In this document: piece after piece, positions 17,632 through 26,494 of the stretch | Position numbering within the stretch: position 1 is the first letter of the stretch | How the letters are laid out: the number at the start of each line of letters is the position of its first letter | Assembly: GCA_017623475.1 (NCBI GenBank) | Contig: JAGAPC010000003.1 | Coordinates: forward strand, 52,344-116,343 | Length of the DNA stretch: 64,000 bases | Direction of reading: 5' to 3' | From: Clostridia bacterium | GTDB lineage: Bacteria > Bacillota > Clostridia > Oscillospirales > UBA644 | The notes under the pieces: model-generated | Databases searched by the model: none | Told to the model about the DNA's origin: nothing | Seen by the model: the letters and a program-made list of their open reading frames with translations, nothing else | Position numbers and translations under genes: made by a program

Positions 17632-18500
17632 TCCTTCTCGTCGATAAGCCCGCCGGAATGACCTCCCAAAAGGTCGTTGCTAAAATCAAACACGCCTCTC
17701 CCCATAAGTTAAAGATCGGGCACACGGGTACGTTAGACCCCATGTGTACCGGTCTTTTGCCGGTTTTAACCGACAGGGATACCAAGCTTACCCAATTTTT
17801 CCCCCATCAAAAAAGTTATCTTGCGTCGATCCGCTTCGGAATCAAAACCGATACCGGAGACGTGACGGGGGAGACCTTGCAGACTTCGCCCCTGCCTACG
17901 GAAGAAGAATTCCGCAAAATCCTTCCGTCGATGATCGGCACTTGTCAGCAGGTTCCCCCCATGTATTCCGCCGTTCACGTGGAAGGAAAGCGTCTCTACG
18001 AGCTGGCTCGTATGGGGGTTGAGGTGGAGCGAGCCCCCCGCACCGTGGAGATTTTTGATCTTACTTACGTGGATCGGATCGGGGAGGGCGAATACCGTTT
18101 TTCGGTTACCTGCTCCACCGGAACATATATTCGTACTTTATGTGAAGATATTGCCGCAAAAATGGGGTTGGTTGCCACCATGTCCGCCCTTCGCCGCACC
18201 GCTTCCAACGGCTTTTTGTTGGAGAATGCCTATTCCTTGGAGGACGTGATTTCTTACGCGGAGCAAAACCGACTTTCGCAAATTTCCCTTTCCGCGGAGG
18301 GTGCCTTTTCCCACCTTCCTCAGGTTACCGTTCCGCAAAACGGCGAGCATTATTATCTCAACGGCGGTATTTTAACTGCAAACCGCCTTACCCCTTCCGT
18401 TTCCGACGGATTGTATCGGGCGTACTCCGCTTCGGAGCGTTTTCTGGGGCTCGTTCAGGTGGAGCAAGGAAACGCAAAGGCGGTCTTTTCGGCAGAATAA
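17628..18500 (+). CDS. truB: tRNA pseudouridine(55) synthase
   Basis: Makes pseudouridine 55 in the T loop of tRNAs. It has 290 residues. Catalytic D37 lies in GHTGTLDPM, and MILLVDKPAGMTS at the start and VTCSTGTYIRTLCEDI in the middle are standard. The C-terminal extension (about 220-290) is shorter than a full PUA domain. The ATG overlaps the nrnA stop (ATGA), so the longer frame upstream is not used. Confidence 0.97.
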   Translation: MILLVDKPAGMTSQKVVAKIKHASPHKLKIGHTGTLDPMCTGLLPVLTDRDTKLTQFFPHQKSYLASIRFGIKTDTGDVTGETLQTSPLPTEEEFRKILPSMIGTCQQVPPMYSAVHVEGKRLYELARMGVEVERAPRTVEIFDLTYVDRIGEGEYRFSVTCSTGTYIRTLCEDIAAKMGLVATMSALRRTASNGFLLENAYSLEDVISYAEQNRLSQISLSAEGAFSHLPQVTVPQNGEHYYLNGGILTANRLTPSVSDGLYRAYSASERFLGLVQVEQGNAKAVFSAE

Positions 18501-18531
18501 TTTTAAAATAATCTGAAAGGAGAGAAATCCT

Positions 18532-19401
18532 GTGTCTGTTGTTACCGTTGGGGATTTTGACGGCGTTCATTTGGGACACCGTGCGTTGCTTCGCGACGTC
18601 GCCTCTTTTGCCGATTCGCAAAAAATTCCTTCGATCGCCGTGACCTTTGACCGAAACACCAAAAGCTTTTTACGGCAGACCGACCCTTATTACTTAACGG
18701 ATTTCGAAGAAAAGAAATCCTTGATTCTCTCCGAAGGAATCGGTCACGTTTGCAACGTCCCCTTTGACGACGCTTTCTCGAAAATGTCTCCCCAAGCCTT
18801 TTTGACGCTTTTAAAGGAGCGCTACGGTTGTACCCACCTGTTCGGCGGCGCTGATTTTCGGTTCGGCTGCGGGGGAGAGGGGGCGCTTACCGACGGCGCT
18901 TGCGTGGAGGGAATCGTACAGCACGTGGTTTCCCTGAAGACCGATCTGGTAAAAATTTCATCCTCCACCATTCGGACTGCCTTGACCGACGGCTTGATCG
19001 AACGGGCAAATTCCTGGCTCGGTTACCCCTATTTCGTTTCAGGGACGGTAGTGGAAGGCAAGCACCTTGGGCGCACCATCGGATTTCCCACGGTCAATCT
19101 TGCGTCTCCGATGCAAAAGGTATTGCCGAAAAACGGCGTATATATCACGGAGACTACGGTGGACGGCACGGCGTATCGGTCGGTAACCAACGTGGGCGTC
19201 CGCCCCTCGGTGCAGGACGGAGATTTTCGGAATATTGAAACCCACCTGCTGGAAGCCCGCGGTGATTTTTACGGAAAAACCATTACCGTCCGGTTTCTCT
19301 CCCGCCTTCGGGATGAAATCCGCTTTGCCGATCTTGGGGCGTTGATGCAGCAACTTCGGATCGATCGGGACGCGGCGTTTTCGTGGCGTAATCCGGGTTG
19401 A
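18532..19401 (+). CDS. ribF: Bifunctional riboflavin kinase / FAD synthetase
   Basis: Converts riboflavin to FMN and FMN to FAD. The 289 residues comprise an N-terminal nucleotidyltransferase domain (GDFDGVHLGHRALL; the later HxGH-like region) and a C-terminal riboflavin kinase domain with GRTIGFPTVNLA and NVGVRPSV. Translation begins at GTG 18532 after AAAGGAGAG; a stop codon lies six codons upstream, so no longer form exists. The N-terminus therefore lacks the 10-15 residues that many RibF proteins have before the VGDFDGVH strand. Last gene of the operon. Confidence 0.95.
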   Translation: MSVVTVGDFDGVHLGHRALLRDVASFADSQKIPSIAVTFDRNTKSFLRQTDPYYLTDFEEKKSLILSEGIGHVCNVPFDDAFSKMSPQAFLTLLKERYGCTHLFGGADFRFGCGGEGALTDGACVEGIVQHVVSLKTDLVKISSSTIRTALTDGLIERANSWLGYPYFVSGTVVEGKHLGRTIGFPTVNLASPMQKVLPKNGVYITETTVDGTAYRSVTNVGVRPSVQDGDFRNIETHLLEARGDFYGKTITVRFLSRLRDEIRFADLGALMQQLRIDRDAAFSWRNPG

Positions 19402-19468
19402 TTTTCGTGATTTTGCACAATTTCAGCAAAAAAACGATGTTTTTCGGTAATATGTCACAAAAATAACA
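19402..19468. other. Intergenic region after ribF
   Basis: A weak 6-bp hairpin (TTTTGC against GCAAAA, near 19411-19432) followed by an A-rich run might end the ribF transcript. No strong terminator is seen. Confidence 0.3.
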
Positions 19469-19497
19469 TTGATTTCTTGTTCAATATATGGTATAAT
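19469..19497 (+). promoter_or_regulatory. Promoter of the regulator-ftsEX gene cluster
   Basis: TTGATT (19469-19474), a 17-base spacer and TATAAT (19492-19497). The predicted leader is about 100 bases before the first gene. Confidence 0.75.
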
Positions 19498-19603
19498 ATA
19501 GGTGAAGTTGACCAACAAAAGTGGGTATTAATGCAGAAAAGCATATCTATTTTCACAATAAAGTCGGAGCTTCAATAATAGGGAAGAAGGATTGAAAAAA
19601 ACA

Positions 19604-20689
19604 ATGGCAGCAAAAGTGTACCAGGAATTGATCCAAAAGACCAGGGACGTCACCGACCGGATTATCGGCGTCGTTGACGAGACCCGCACCGTCGTCGCCT
19701 GCAGCGATCTGTCTATGATCGGCGAAAGCGTTGAGACCAACGTGGCAGAGTATTTTACCATGTCCGACGTTGCCGTAATCAACGGTTATACATACCGCGT
19801 GATCGGTTCGCGGGTTAAATTTGAAAGCTTTGTGTTCGTTAAGGGCACGGACGCTGCGGCAGAAACTCTTTCCGGAGTTCTTGCCCTTTCCCTGAGTACC
19901 ATCAAAGAATATCACGACGAAAAATACGACAAAGGTAACTTTGTCAAAAACGTCATGCTGGAAAATATTCTTCCCGGCGATATTTACCCCAAGAGCAAGG
20001 AGCTGCATTTCAACGGCGATATTCCCCGCGTCGTCATTCTCATTCGGTTGGTCGATCGGACGGAGGTTTTCGCCTACGACATCGTTCAGAACCTGTTCCC
20101 CGAACGGACGAAGGATTTCGTCGTAAACGTCGGGGAAAACGATATTGCCCTGGTCAAAGAAGTCAAGGCGGGTATTCAGCAAAAGGATCTGGAAAAATTA
20201 GCCCGTTCCATCGTCGATACCTTGAATTCCGAATTCTATACCCGAGCCGTGGTCGGTATCGGCACGGTCATCAACAATCTTCGGGAGCTTTCCCGTTCTT
20301 ACAAGGAAGCCCAGGTTGCCATTGAGGTGGGCAAGGTCTTTGACGTGGAAAAGGTCATCATGAGCTATTCCAACCTCGGAATCGGCCGCTTGATCTATTA
20401 CCTCCCCACCACCCTCTGCAATATGTTCCTTGCGGAGGTGTTTAAAAAGGGTTCTATCGAATCCCTCGATCACGAAACCCTGTTTACCATCCAAAAATTC
20501 TTTGAAAATAACCTCAACGTTTCCGAAACCTCCCGCAAGCTCTTCGTTCACCGGAATACCTTGGTGTATCGGTTGGAAAAGATCCGCCGTCTGACCGGAT
20601 TGGATCTGAAGCAGTTTGATCACGCTATCGTCTTTAAGGTGGCGCTGATGGTTCGGAAATATCTGGAGTCTAACCCGACGAAGTATTGA
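19604..20689 (+). CDS. PucR/CdaR-like transcriptional regulator
   Basis: A 361-residue regulator. The first 100 residues look like a sensor region (TDRIIGVVDETRTVVACSD). A GGDEF-related CdaR-type domain lies around 110-270 (ILIRLVDRTEVF, VVGIGTVINNLRELSRSYKEAQVAIEVG). The C-terminal PucR-type helix-turn-helix (about 295-350) has ENNLNVSETSRKLFVHRNTLVYRLEKI, a typical DNA-binding segment. Start choice is uncertain: TTG 19592 is close to a GGGAAGAAGG site, ATG 19604 is farther. It sits immediately before ftsE and may control the ftsEX cluster; the ligand is unknown. Confidence 0.85.
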   Translation: MAAKVYQELIQKTRDVTDRIIGVVDETRTVVACSDLSMIGESVETNVAEYFTMSDVAVINGYTYRVIGSRVKFESFVFVKGTDAAAETLSGVLALSLSTIKEYHDEKYDKGNFVKNVMLENILPGDIYPKSKELHFNGDIPRVVILIRLVDRTEVFAYDIVQNLFPERTKDFVVNVGENDIALVKEVKAGIQQKDLEKLARSIVDTLNSEFYTRAVVGIGTVINNLRELSRSYKEAQVAIEVGKVFDVEKVIMSYSNLGIGRLIYYLPTTLCNMFLAEVFKKGSIESLDHETLFTIQKFFENNLNVSETSRKLFVHRNTLVYRLEKIRRLTGLDLKQFDHAIVFKVALMVRKYLESNPTKY

Positions 20690-20702
20690 TCGGAGGTTTG
20701 TT

Positions 20703-21407
20703 TTGATTCAGTTTATCAACGTGTCCAAGCGGTATGACAAATCGGGTACCGTGGCGTTGCGGAAGGTCAGCCTTCGCATCGAGGACGGCGAATTCGTATT
20801 TATCACCGGAAATTCCGGCGCCGGAAAATCAACCATGGTTCATCTGTTGACCTGCGAGGACGTTCCCCAGAAAGGGGACGTTATCGTGGACGGTATGAAT
20901 ACGAAAAAGCTTTCCCGCCGTCAGATCCCCAAGTACCGCCGTCGGATCGGGATCGTCTTTCAGGATTTCCGTCTGATCCCGAATCTTACCGTCTATGATA
21001 ATATCGCGTTTTCCCTTCGCGTCGTGGGACGCCGCCGCAAGGAGATCGTCCGCCGGGTAGAACGGGCGATGGAATTGGTCGGTCTTTCCCATAAAGCAAA
21101 AATGTACCCGGATCAGCTGTCCGGCGGGGAGCAGCAGCGGGTTGCCGTTGCCCGCGCCATTGTTAATAATCCTTCCATGATTATCGCGGACGAGCCTACG
21201 GGAAACGTGGATCCCTCCCTTTCCGTGGAGATCATGAATATGCTTCTTCGCATCAATCAAATGGGGATCACCGTTATCGTCGTTACCCACGAACAGCATT
21301 TGGTCGATCGGATGAACCAGCGGGTAATCCGTTTGGAGGAAGGTCGTATCGTTTCCGATACTGCCGATCCGGAATCGGAAACGGAGGTGGCTTCCGATGA
21401 GTCTTGA
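20703..21407 (+). CDS. ftsE: Cell division ATP-binding protein FtsE
   Basis: ATPase of the FtsEX complex, which controls peptidoglycan hydrolases at division or elongation sites. The 234 residues include Walker A GNSGAGKST at 36-44, signature LSGGEQQR and Walker B IIADEPTGNVD, all intact. It starts at TTG 20703 with GGAGGT five bases upstream. It overlaps ftsX by 11 bases. The C-terminal acidic tail (DPESETEVASDES) is unusual but short. Confidence 0.96.
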   Translation: MIQFINVSKRYDKSGTVALRKVSLRIEDGEFVFITGNSGAGKSTMVHLLTCEDVPQKGDVIVDGMNTKKLSRRQIPKYRRRIGIVFQDFRLIPNLTVYDNIAFSLRVVGRRRKEIVRRVERAMELVGLSHKAKMYPDQLSGGEQQRVAVARAIVNNPSMIIADEPTGNVDPSLSVEIMNMLLRINQMGITVIVVTHEQHLVDRMNQRVIRLEEGRIVSDTADPESETEVASDES

Positions 21408-22266
21408 CAGTCTGTGGTTCCTGGTCAAAAGCGCCTGGAACAATTTATACCGAAACATTCTTTTAACCGTTGCTTCGGTCACGGTTTTGACTATTTGTCT
21501 TTCTCTTTTGGGTTCAACCACTCTCATCGTTCGAAACGTCAACGCTTTCGTGGAAGAGATCGGGGAGAGTCGGATCGCCGTTTTCCTGGAAGAGGATATG
21601 GACGAACTTGACGTCGTCCGTTTTAAGGACGAGCTGATTGCCATCGGAAACATCGGCGAGGTTTCCTACGAAACCAAAGAGCAAGCCCTTGAAAATTATT
21701 TGGAATCCCTCGGTGAGGAAACGGGGATGGAGGATGCCCTCGATCCCGAAACCTTCCGGGCGTCGATGATTTTTGAAATTATCGACATTTCCAAGTACGA
21801 TCAAACCCTTTACGAAATTCAAAAGCTGGACGGCGTAGGGGATATCCAGGAGCGCCGTGACGTTGTGGAAGGAATTCTTGAAGTAAGACAAGTCCTTTCC
21901 TTCCTTTCCATTTGGGTTATCGCCCTGTTCTTCATCGTTTCCATGTTTATTATCATGAACTCGGTCAAACTTTCGGTTTATGCCCGTCGGCTGGAGATCA
22001 ACATCATGAAATACGTCGGCGCTACCGATTTCTTCATCCAGCTGCCCTATTTTATCGAAGGTATGATCATCGGGCTTCTTGCCGGAGTCGTATCCTTCTT
22101 CGTACAGTTTTACGTTTATAACGCAATACTGTACCCCATTCTTTCCGAATTGTTTACGCCCCTTTCCTTTAAATTGACCTTCTGGATTCCGTTTTTCCTG
22201 ATCGGCGGCGTTTTTATCGGAATCATCGGTTCGGTTTACCCGGTGAAAAAGTATCTCAAGGTTTAA
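21397..22266 (+). CDS. ftsX: Cell division protein FtsX (permease-like)
   Basis: Membrane partner of FtsE; its extracellular loop activates a coiled-coil peptidoglycan hydrolase. The 289 residues have the FtsX layout: one membrane segment at about 20-45, an extracellular domain at about 50-165, then three membrane segments (about 168-190, 215-245 and 260-282). The segment MNSVKLSVYARRLEINIMKYVGAT is characteristic. A likely effector, a coiled-coil LytM protein, is encoded 29 bases downstream. Confidence 0.96.
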   Translation: MSLDSLWFLVKSAWNNLYRNILLTVASVTVLTICLSLLGSTTLIVRNVNAFVEEIGESRIAVFLEEDMDELDVVRFKDELIAIGNIGEVSYETKEQALENYLESLGEETGMEDALDPETFRASMIFEIIDISKYDQTLYEIQKLDGVGDIQERRDVVEGILEVRQVLSFLSIWVIALFFIVSMFIIMNSVKLSVYARRLEINIMKYVGATDFFIQLPYFIEGMIIGLLAGVVSFFVQFYVYNAILYPILSELFTPLSFKLTFWIPFFLIGGVFIGIIGSVYPVKKYLKV

Positions 22267-22295
22267 CCCTTTCCTCGTTTTCATAAGGTGGTTTT

Positions 22296-23480
22296 ATGAC
22301 GAAAAAAATCCTTACCCTCCTTTTGATGATCGCCCTGATCGTCACCTCCCTTCCCATGACCTTTACGGCAGCCCCCGCCACGTCGGTGGAGGACGCGAAG
22401 GATAAGATTCAACAGTCCCAGGATCGCAGAGAAGAGCTGGAAAAGCTCTTGGAGGAATCCAAAAAGCAAGAAGAATCTTACATGGAACAAAAGGAGATTT
22501 TGGAACAGCAGCTGGGCGAGTTGAATTCTGAAATCAACGCTTACGACGATTTGATCTCGGAATTGGACGCGCAGATCGTGTCGATGGAAAAATCCATCGC
22601 GGATGCGGAAATCTCTTACCAAGAGAATATCGATAAATTTAAGGCGCAGGCACGGGCTTCCTACGAGCAGGGCACGATTTCTTACCTTGACGTGTTGTTC
22701 GGCGCTCAATCCTTTTCCGATTTTCTTCTTCGGTTGGATTACGTAAAACAGGTGGCGCTCTACGAAAAAGAGTTGCTGAATACCATCACGCAAAGCATAG
22801 AAACCATCAAAAATAATAAGGCGGAAGTAGAAGCAAAGCGTACCGAGCAAATTACCGCCCGGGACACCGTTGCAGAGCGCAAGGAAGCCGTTGACGATAA
22901 GAATGACGACTTGCAAAGCCTCGTCAACAAAATGAATTCCAACCAGGCGTATTACGATAAATTGATTAAGCAGGAACAGGAAAACGAAGAAAAGCTGAAT
23001 CAATGGATCGAAGAAGAGCTTTCCGGCAGAGGCGAATCCGACGTAGTTTACGACGACGGAGATTGGCTCTGGCCCGTGGAGCGTGGCAACAGTTATCATT
23101 ACGTTTCCTCCGGCTACGGCTGGAGAACTCTGCGCGGCAAAAGAAGCTTCCATTACGCCATTGATATCGCCGTTCCGAGAAATACCAAGGTTCTTGCCAG
23201 CAAGTCCGGCGAAGTGATCTACGCCGGATGGAGAAGCGGCGGTTACGGATGGCTGGTTCAGATTGACCACGGCGGCGGATACGTTACATACTATCTCCAC
23301 CTGAATTCCAAGCCCCCCGTCACGGTGGGACAACGGGTGAAGCAGGGTGACGTTATCGGTTACGTCGGTATGACCGGCGGCACCAGCACCGGATACCATC
23401 TCGACATCCGTTTTTACGTAAACGGAAGCGCTAAAAACCCCTTGAATTACCTGAAAAAACCCAGTTGGCTGACACGCTGA
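22296..23480 (+). CDS. Secreted coiled-coil protein with LytM/M23 domain (FtsX effector, degenerate metal site)
   Basis: A 394-residue secreted murein hydrolase or hydrolase activator of the EnvC/PcsB/CwlO functional class. It has a signal peptide (1-25, ending near TFTAAPA), a long coiled coil (about 30-240, rich in Glu/Lys/Gln) and a LytM domain (about 255-394). M23 enzymes bind zinc with HxxxD and the second His of HxH. Here H286 and D290 (HYAID) and H335 are present, but the last motif reads H368-L-D370, so the third ligand His is Asp. It may be inactive or bind metal differently. Position after ftsX supports a division role. Confidence 0.9.
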   Translation: MTKKILTLLLMIALIVTSLPMTFTAAPATSVEDAKDKIQQSQDRREELEKLLEESKKQEESYMEQKEILEQQLGELNSEINAYDDLISELDAQIVSMEKSIADAEISYQENIDKFKAQARASYEQGTISYLDVLFGAQSFSDFLLRLDYVKQVALYEKELLNTITQSIETIKNNKAEVEAKRTEQITARDTVAERKEAVDDKNDDLQSLVNKMNSNQAYYDKLIKQEQENEEKLNQWIEEELSGRGESDVVYDDGDWLWPVERGNSYHYVSSGYGWRTLRGKRSFHYAIDIAVPRNTKVLASKSGEVIYAGWRSGGYGWLVQIDHGGGYVTYYLHLNSKPPVTVGQRVKQGDVIGYVGMTGGTSTGYHLDIRFYVNGSAKNPLNYLKKPSWLTR

Positions 23481-23493
23481 ACGGAGGTTCTTT

Positions 23494-24714
23494 ATGAAGA
23501 AAGCCCCGAAAGGGATCCGCTACGGAACGATGTTTTTCATTTTGGTTACCGCCGTCATTCTGACGGTAATTGCAACGTATTTTTACGTCAGCAGCAAAGT
23601 GGATAACTTGGGACGAAATCAGCAGATCTATGCAAAATTGAATAAGGTCAACGATCTGATCAACAAAAACTATATTCTCCCCATCGATCCGGTCTATGGA
23701 AACGATCTGATCTTAGACGGAATCGTGGAAGGATATATCGATGGCTTGGGGGACGAATATTCCTATTATCTTGACGAGACCAATTACCGTCTCTCGTCCA
23801 ACGTCGCGGAATCCTCCAGCGTCGGAATCGGCATCCGCCCTGCGTATGATAAAAATTCCGGCGGCGTTTTGGTGGATTTCGTAAAGCAAAATTCCCCGGC
23901 GCAAACCTCCGGCATCGAAACCGGCGACGTGATCGTTTCGGTCAACGGTACCGACGTGACGGAGCTGGGATATCGCAACGCCGTTGCTGCGCTGTCCGGT
24001 GCGGAAGGCTCTGAAATCGTTTTGACCCTGACCCGGGAAGGCGAGGCGGCACCTTTGACCTTGTCTGTCACCCGCGCGGTCTTTGATCCGGAAACGGTTC
24101 AGTACCGTTTGCTGGAATCCGGGATCGGCTATCTTTTTATCAACGAATTTGACGTTTCTACCGTTTCGGAATTTTCTGCCGCCGTGGAAACGCTGCGTTC
24201 TGCCGGTGCGCGGGGCTTGATCCTCGATCTGCGCTTTAACGCCGGAGGGGATTTGTCCTCCGCCCTGGACGTTCTGGATAAGGTTATGCCCGCCGGAATT
24301 ATGTGTTCCGTCAAGGAATTGGGCGAGGAGAATCCGACGGCCTACTATTCCGACGAAGCCCATTTGAGTGAAAAAATCGTCGTCCTGCAAAACTTTGCAA
24401 CCTCGGACGTTGCGGAGATTTTCACCGGAGCGTTAAAGGATACTCAAACCGCGTCGGTCGTTGGGGATATTTCCCGCGGAAAGGGCGTCGGACAACGGGA
24501 TATTCCCCTTTCCGACGGTACCGCGATCCATATTTCAACTTACGAATATATTACTCCCAACGGGGCACAATTCAATGAAGCCGGGATTACGCCCGACGTC
24601 AACGTAGCCCTGTCCGAAGAGAAGATCAGCGGGTTTTTAACCCTTACTGCCGCCGACGACGATCAGCTGCAGGCGGCGTTGCAGTTGCTGCGCACCCAAC
24701 TCGGAACTTCCTGA
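23494..24714 (+). CDS. S41 (CtpA-like) peptidase family protein with catalytic Ser replaced
   Basis: A 406-residue membrane-anchored protein: one N-terminal membrane segment (about 12-33), a PDZ domain (about 105-190, GIGIRPAYDKNSGGVLVDFV) and the S41 core (about 195-390). In active members the motif SASASE supplies the nucleophile (middle Ser), 25 residues before the Lys in GKG. Here the aligned stretch is TSDVAE: the nucleophile position is Asp (D305, GAC at 24406-24408), while K330 in RGKG is kept. It is therefore probably a pseudoprotease. It directly precedes an intact paralogue and may scaffold or regulate it. Confidence 0.88.
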   Translation: MKKAPKGIRYGTMFFILVTAVILTVIATYFYVSSKVDNLGRNQQIYAKLNKVNDLINKNYILPIDPVYGNDLILDGIVEGYIDGLGDEYSYYLDETNYRLSSNVAESSSVGIGIRPAYDKNSGGVLVDFVKQNSPAQTSGIETGDVIVSVNGTDVTELGYRNAVAALSGAEGSEIVLTLTREGEAAPLTLSVTRAVFDPETVQYRLLESGIGYLFINEFDVSTVSEFSAAVETLRSAGARGLILDLRFNAGGDLSSALDVLDKVMPAGIMCSVKELGEENPTAYYSDEAHLSEKIVVLQNFATSDVAEIFTGALKDTQTASVVGDISRGKGVGQRDIPLSDGTAIHISTYEYITPNGAQFNEAGITPDVNVALSEEKISGFLTLTAADDDQLQAALQLLRTQLGTS

Positions 24715-24726
24715 TGAACGTTGTTT

Positions 24727-24751
24727 CGATTCGGCTTTTTCAGCCGAATCG
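24727..24751 (+). terminator. Hairpin between the two S41 genes
   Basis: A perfect 10-bp stem, CGATTCGGCT with AGCCGAATCG, and a TTTTC loop, followed by ATTCCTTTTG. It ends 12-15 bases before the GGAGG of the second S41 gene, so it may be a partial terminator that lowers downstream expression. Confidence 0.6.
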
Positions 24752-24777
24752 ATTCCTTTTGTATCGGAGGCATACCC

Positions 24778-25956
24778 TTGAAAAAACAGTTTTCCCTTGT
24801 ATTTGCCGTCGTTTTAACCGCAATCCTGACCTTTACCTTTACGGCAGGCGGTTTTGTTTTGGCAATCTTATTTGCGGAGGATGACCGTGTTTCCCGATCT
24901 CTTTCCGAAATTCGGGACGTGATCGATACGCACGCCGTTTTCGAATTTTCGGAGGAAGAAGCGGAACTTGCGGCGATCCGCGCCTACCTGTCCGGTTTGG
25001 ACGATTCCTATACTCAATTCTGGACGAAGGAAGAGTACGAAGCCCAGCTTTCGTCCAACGAAGGACACTATACCGGCATCGGGATCACTCTGCAGTCGGA
25101 GCAAACGATTCGGGACGGATTGTTTATCCGCCGTGTTTTGGGCAATTCCCCCGCGGAACAGGCAGGCTTGAAAGCCGGGGATCTGATCGTGGCGATCAAT
25201 GGAATTTCCGTGATCGACCGTGATTATAATCAAGTATATGAGGAAATGGGATTGGACGCAGGGGAGAGTTTGAATTTTACCGTTTCAAGAGGAAACGAGA
25301 CGCTTTCCATTGACGTCACCTTTCAAAATTTCGTGCAGTCCTACGTTTCCTGGCGTATGATCGGTTCCGTCGGTTTTATTCGGATCCATGCCTTTAACGC
25401 CCCTGCCGCAGAGGAATTTCAAAGGGCGTTAAACGATCTGTTATCCCAAGGCGCAAAGGGATTCGTCTTTGACCTTCGCAATAATCTGGGCGGAAGCCTG
25501 GATGCGGTCAAGAATATCTTGGAGCTTCTCATTCCCAAAGGGGAAGAGATGGTTGTGATCCAATACAAGAATTCGGAAGAAATTTTTTATTCCGAATCGG
25601 AGCAAAAAACCGACCTTCCCATGGTAGTGCTGATCAACGGATCTTCCGCCAGCGGAAGTGAATTGATGGCGTCCTGTCTTCGTGACGTAAACGGCTCTGT
25701 CTTGATCGGAACGCGCTCTTACGGAAAGGGCATCGGACAAACGACCTTCCGCCTCTCCGACGATTCTGCCGTAAAAATCACGACCTTTCACTATCTGACA
25801 AAGGCGCGGAATAATTATCACGGTATCGGATTGGAGCCGGATGAGACCGTAACCTTAAGCGAGGAGCAGGAAAAGTATTTTTATGCCCTCGACGAATCGG
25901 ACGATCCCCAGCTTCAGGCGGCGTTATCCCATCTGGAGACGCAAATTTTCGGTTAA
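24778..25956 (+). CDS. S41 (CtpA-like) carboxy-terminal processing peptidase
   Basis: A 392-residue secreted or membrane-anchored serine protease. It has a signal-anchor segment (about 5-33), a PDZ domain (about 95-170, [17 protein letters not shown], then [13 protein letters not shown]) and the S41 core. The catalytic dyad is intact: S292 in SSASGSE and K317 in SYGKG, with the family spacing of 25. Translation starts at TTG 24778, chosen for CGGAGG at seven bases. It follows the pseudoprotease paralogue. Possible substrates include the nearby LytM protein, since CtpA proteins control hydrolases in other bacteria; that is inference. Confidence 0.92.
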   Translation: MKKQFSLVFAVVLTAILTFTFTAGGFVLAILFAEDDRVSRSLSEIRDVIDTHAVFEFSEEEAELAAIRAYLSGLDDSYTQFWTKEEYEAQLSSNEGHYTGIGITLQSEQTIRDGLFIRRVLGNSPAEQAGLKAGDLIVAINGISVIDRDYNQVYEEMGLDAGESLNFTVSRGNETLSIDVTFQNFVQSYVSWRMIGSVGFIRIHAFNAPAAEEFQRALNDLLSQGAKGFVFDLRNNLGGSLDAVKNILELLIPKGEEMVVIQYKNSEEIFYSESEQKTDLPMVVLINGSSASGSELMASCLRDVNGSVLIGTRSYGKGIGQTTFRLSDDSAVKITTFHYLTKARNNYHGIGLEPDETVTLSEEQEKYFYALDESDDPQLQAALSHLETQIFG

Positions 25957-26003
25957 TATCAACGTATTCTATTATCAATTTTACTATAAAAGGAGACTTT
26001 ATC

Positions 26004-26483
26004 ATGTCCCAGCCTATCTATCTGACCCAGGAAGGGTTAAACAAACTGCAGGAAGAGCTTCATTACCTCAAGGCGACCAAGCGTGGCGAAGTTGCGGAAC
26101 GCATTAAAGAAGCCCGCGGCCACGGGGATCTTTCCGAAAACAGTGAATACGACGCCGCTTGCGAAGAGCGCGCCATGGTCGAAGCCCGCATCAGCACCTT
26201 GGAGGAACAGTTGAAATACGCCCAGGTGGTCGATCACAACGATCTGAAGAGCGACATCGTCCAGGTCGGCTCCGTCGTTCGGGTTCTGGATTACGAATTC
26301 AACGAGGAAATCGAATATTCCATCGTCGGTATGACCGAATCCGATCCCTCCAAAAACAAAATTTCCGACCAAAGCCCCGTAGGAAAAACGCTCCTGGGGA
26401 AAAAAGCAGGGGATACGGTGGTCGTTACTGCTCCCGGCGGGGAATTTACCTATAAAATCCTCGAAATCGCGTTGCCCCAATAA
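26004..26483 (+). CDS. greA: Transcription elongation factor GreA
   Basis: Rescues backtracked RNA polymerase by stimulating transcript cleavage. The 159 residues comprise the antiparallel coiled coil (1-75) and the C-terminal FKBP-like domain (80-159). The coiled-coil tip region [20 protein letters not shown] has the acidic residues needed for cleavage. AAAAGGAG precedes the ATG. Confidence 0.97.
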   Translation: MSQPIYLTQEGLNKLQEELHYLKATKRGEVAERIKEARGHGDLSENSEYDAACEERAMVEARISTLEEQLKYAQVVDHNDLKSDIVQVGSVVRVLDYEFNEEIEYSIVGMTESDPSKNKISDQSPVGKTLLGKKAGDTVVVTAPGGEFTYKILEIALPQ

Positions 26484-26494
26484 CAGGTGCCTTT

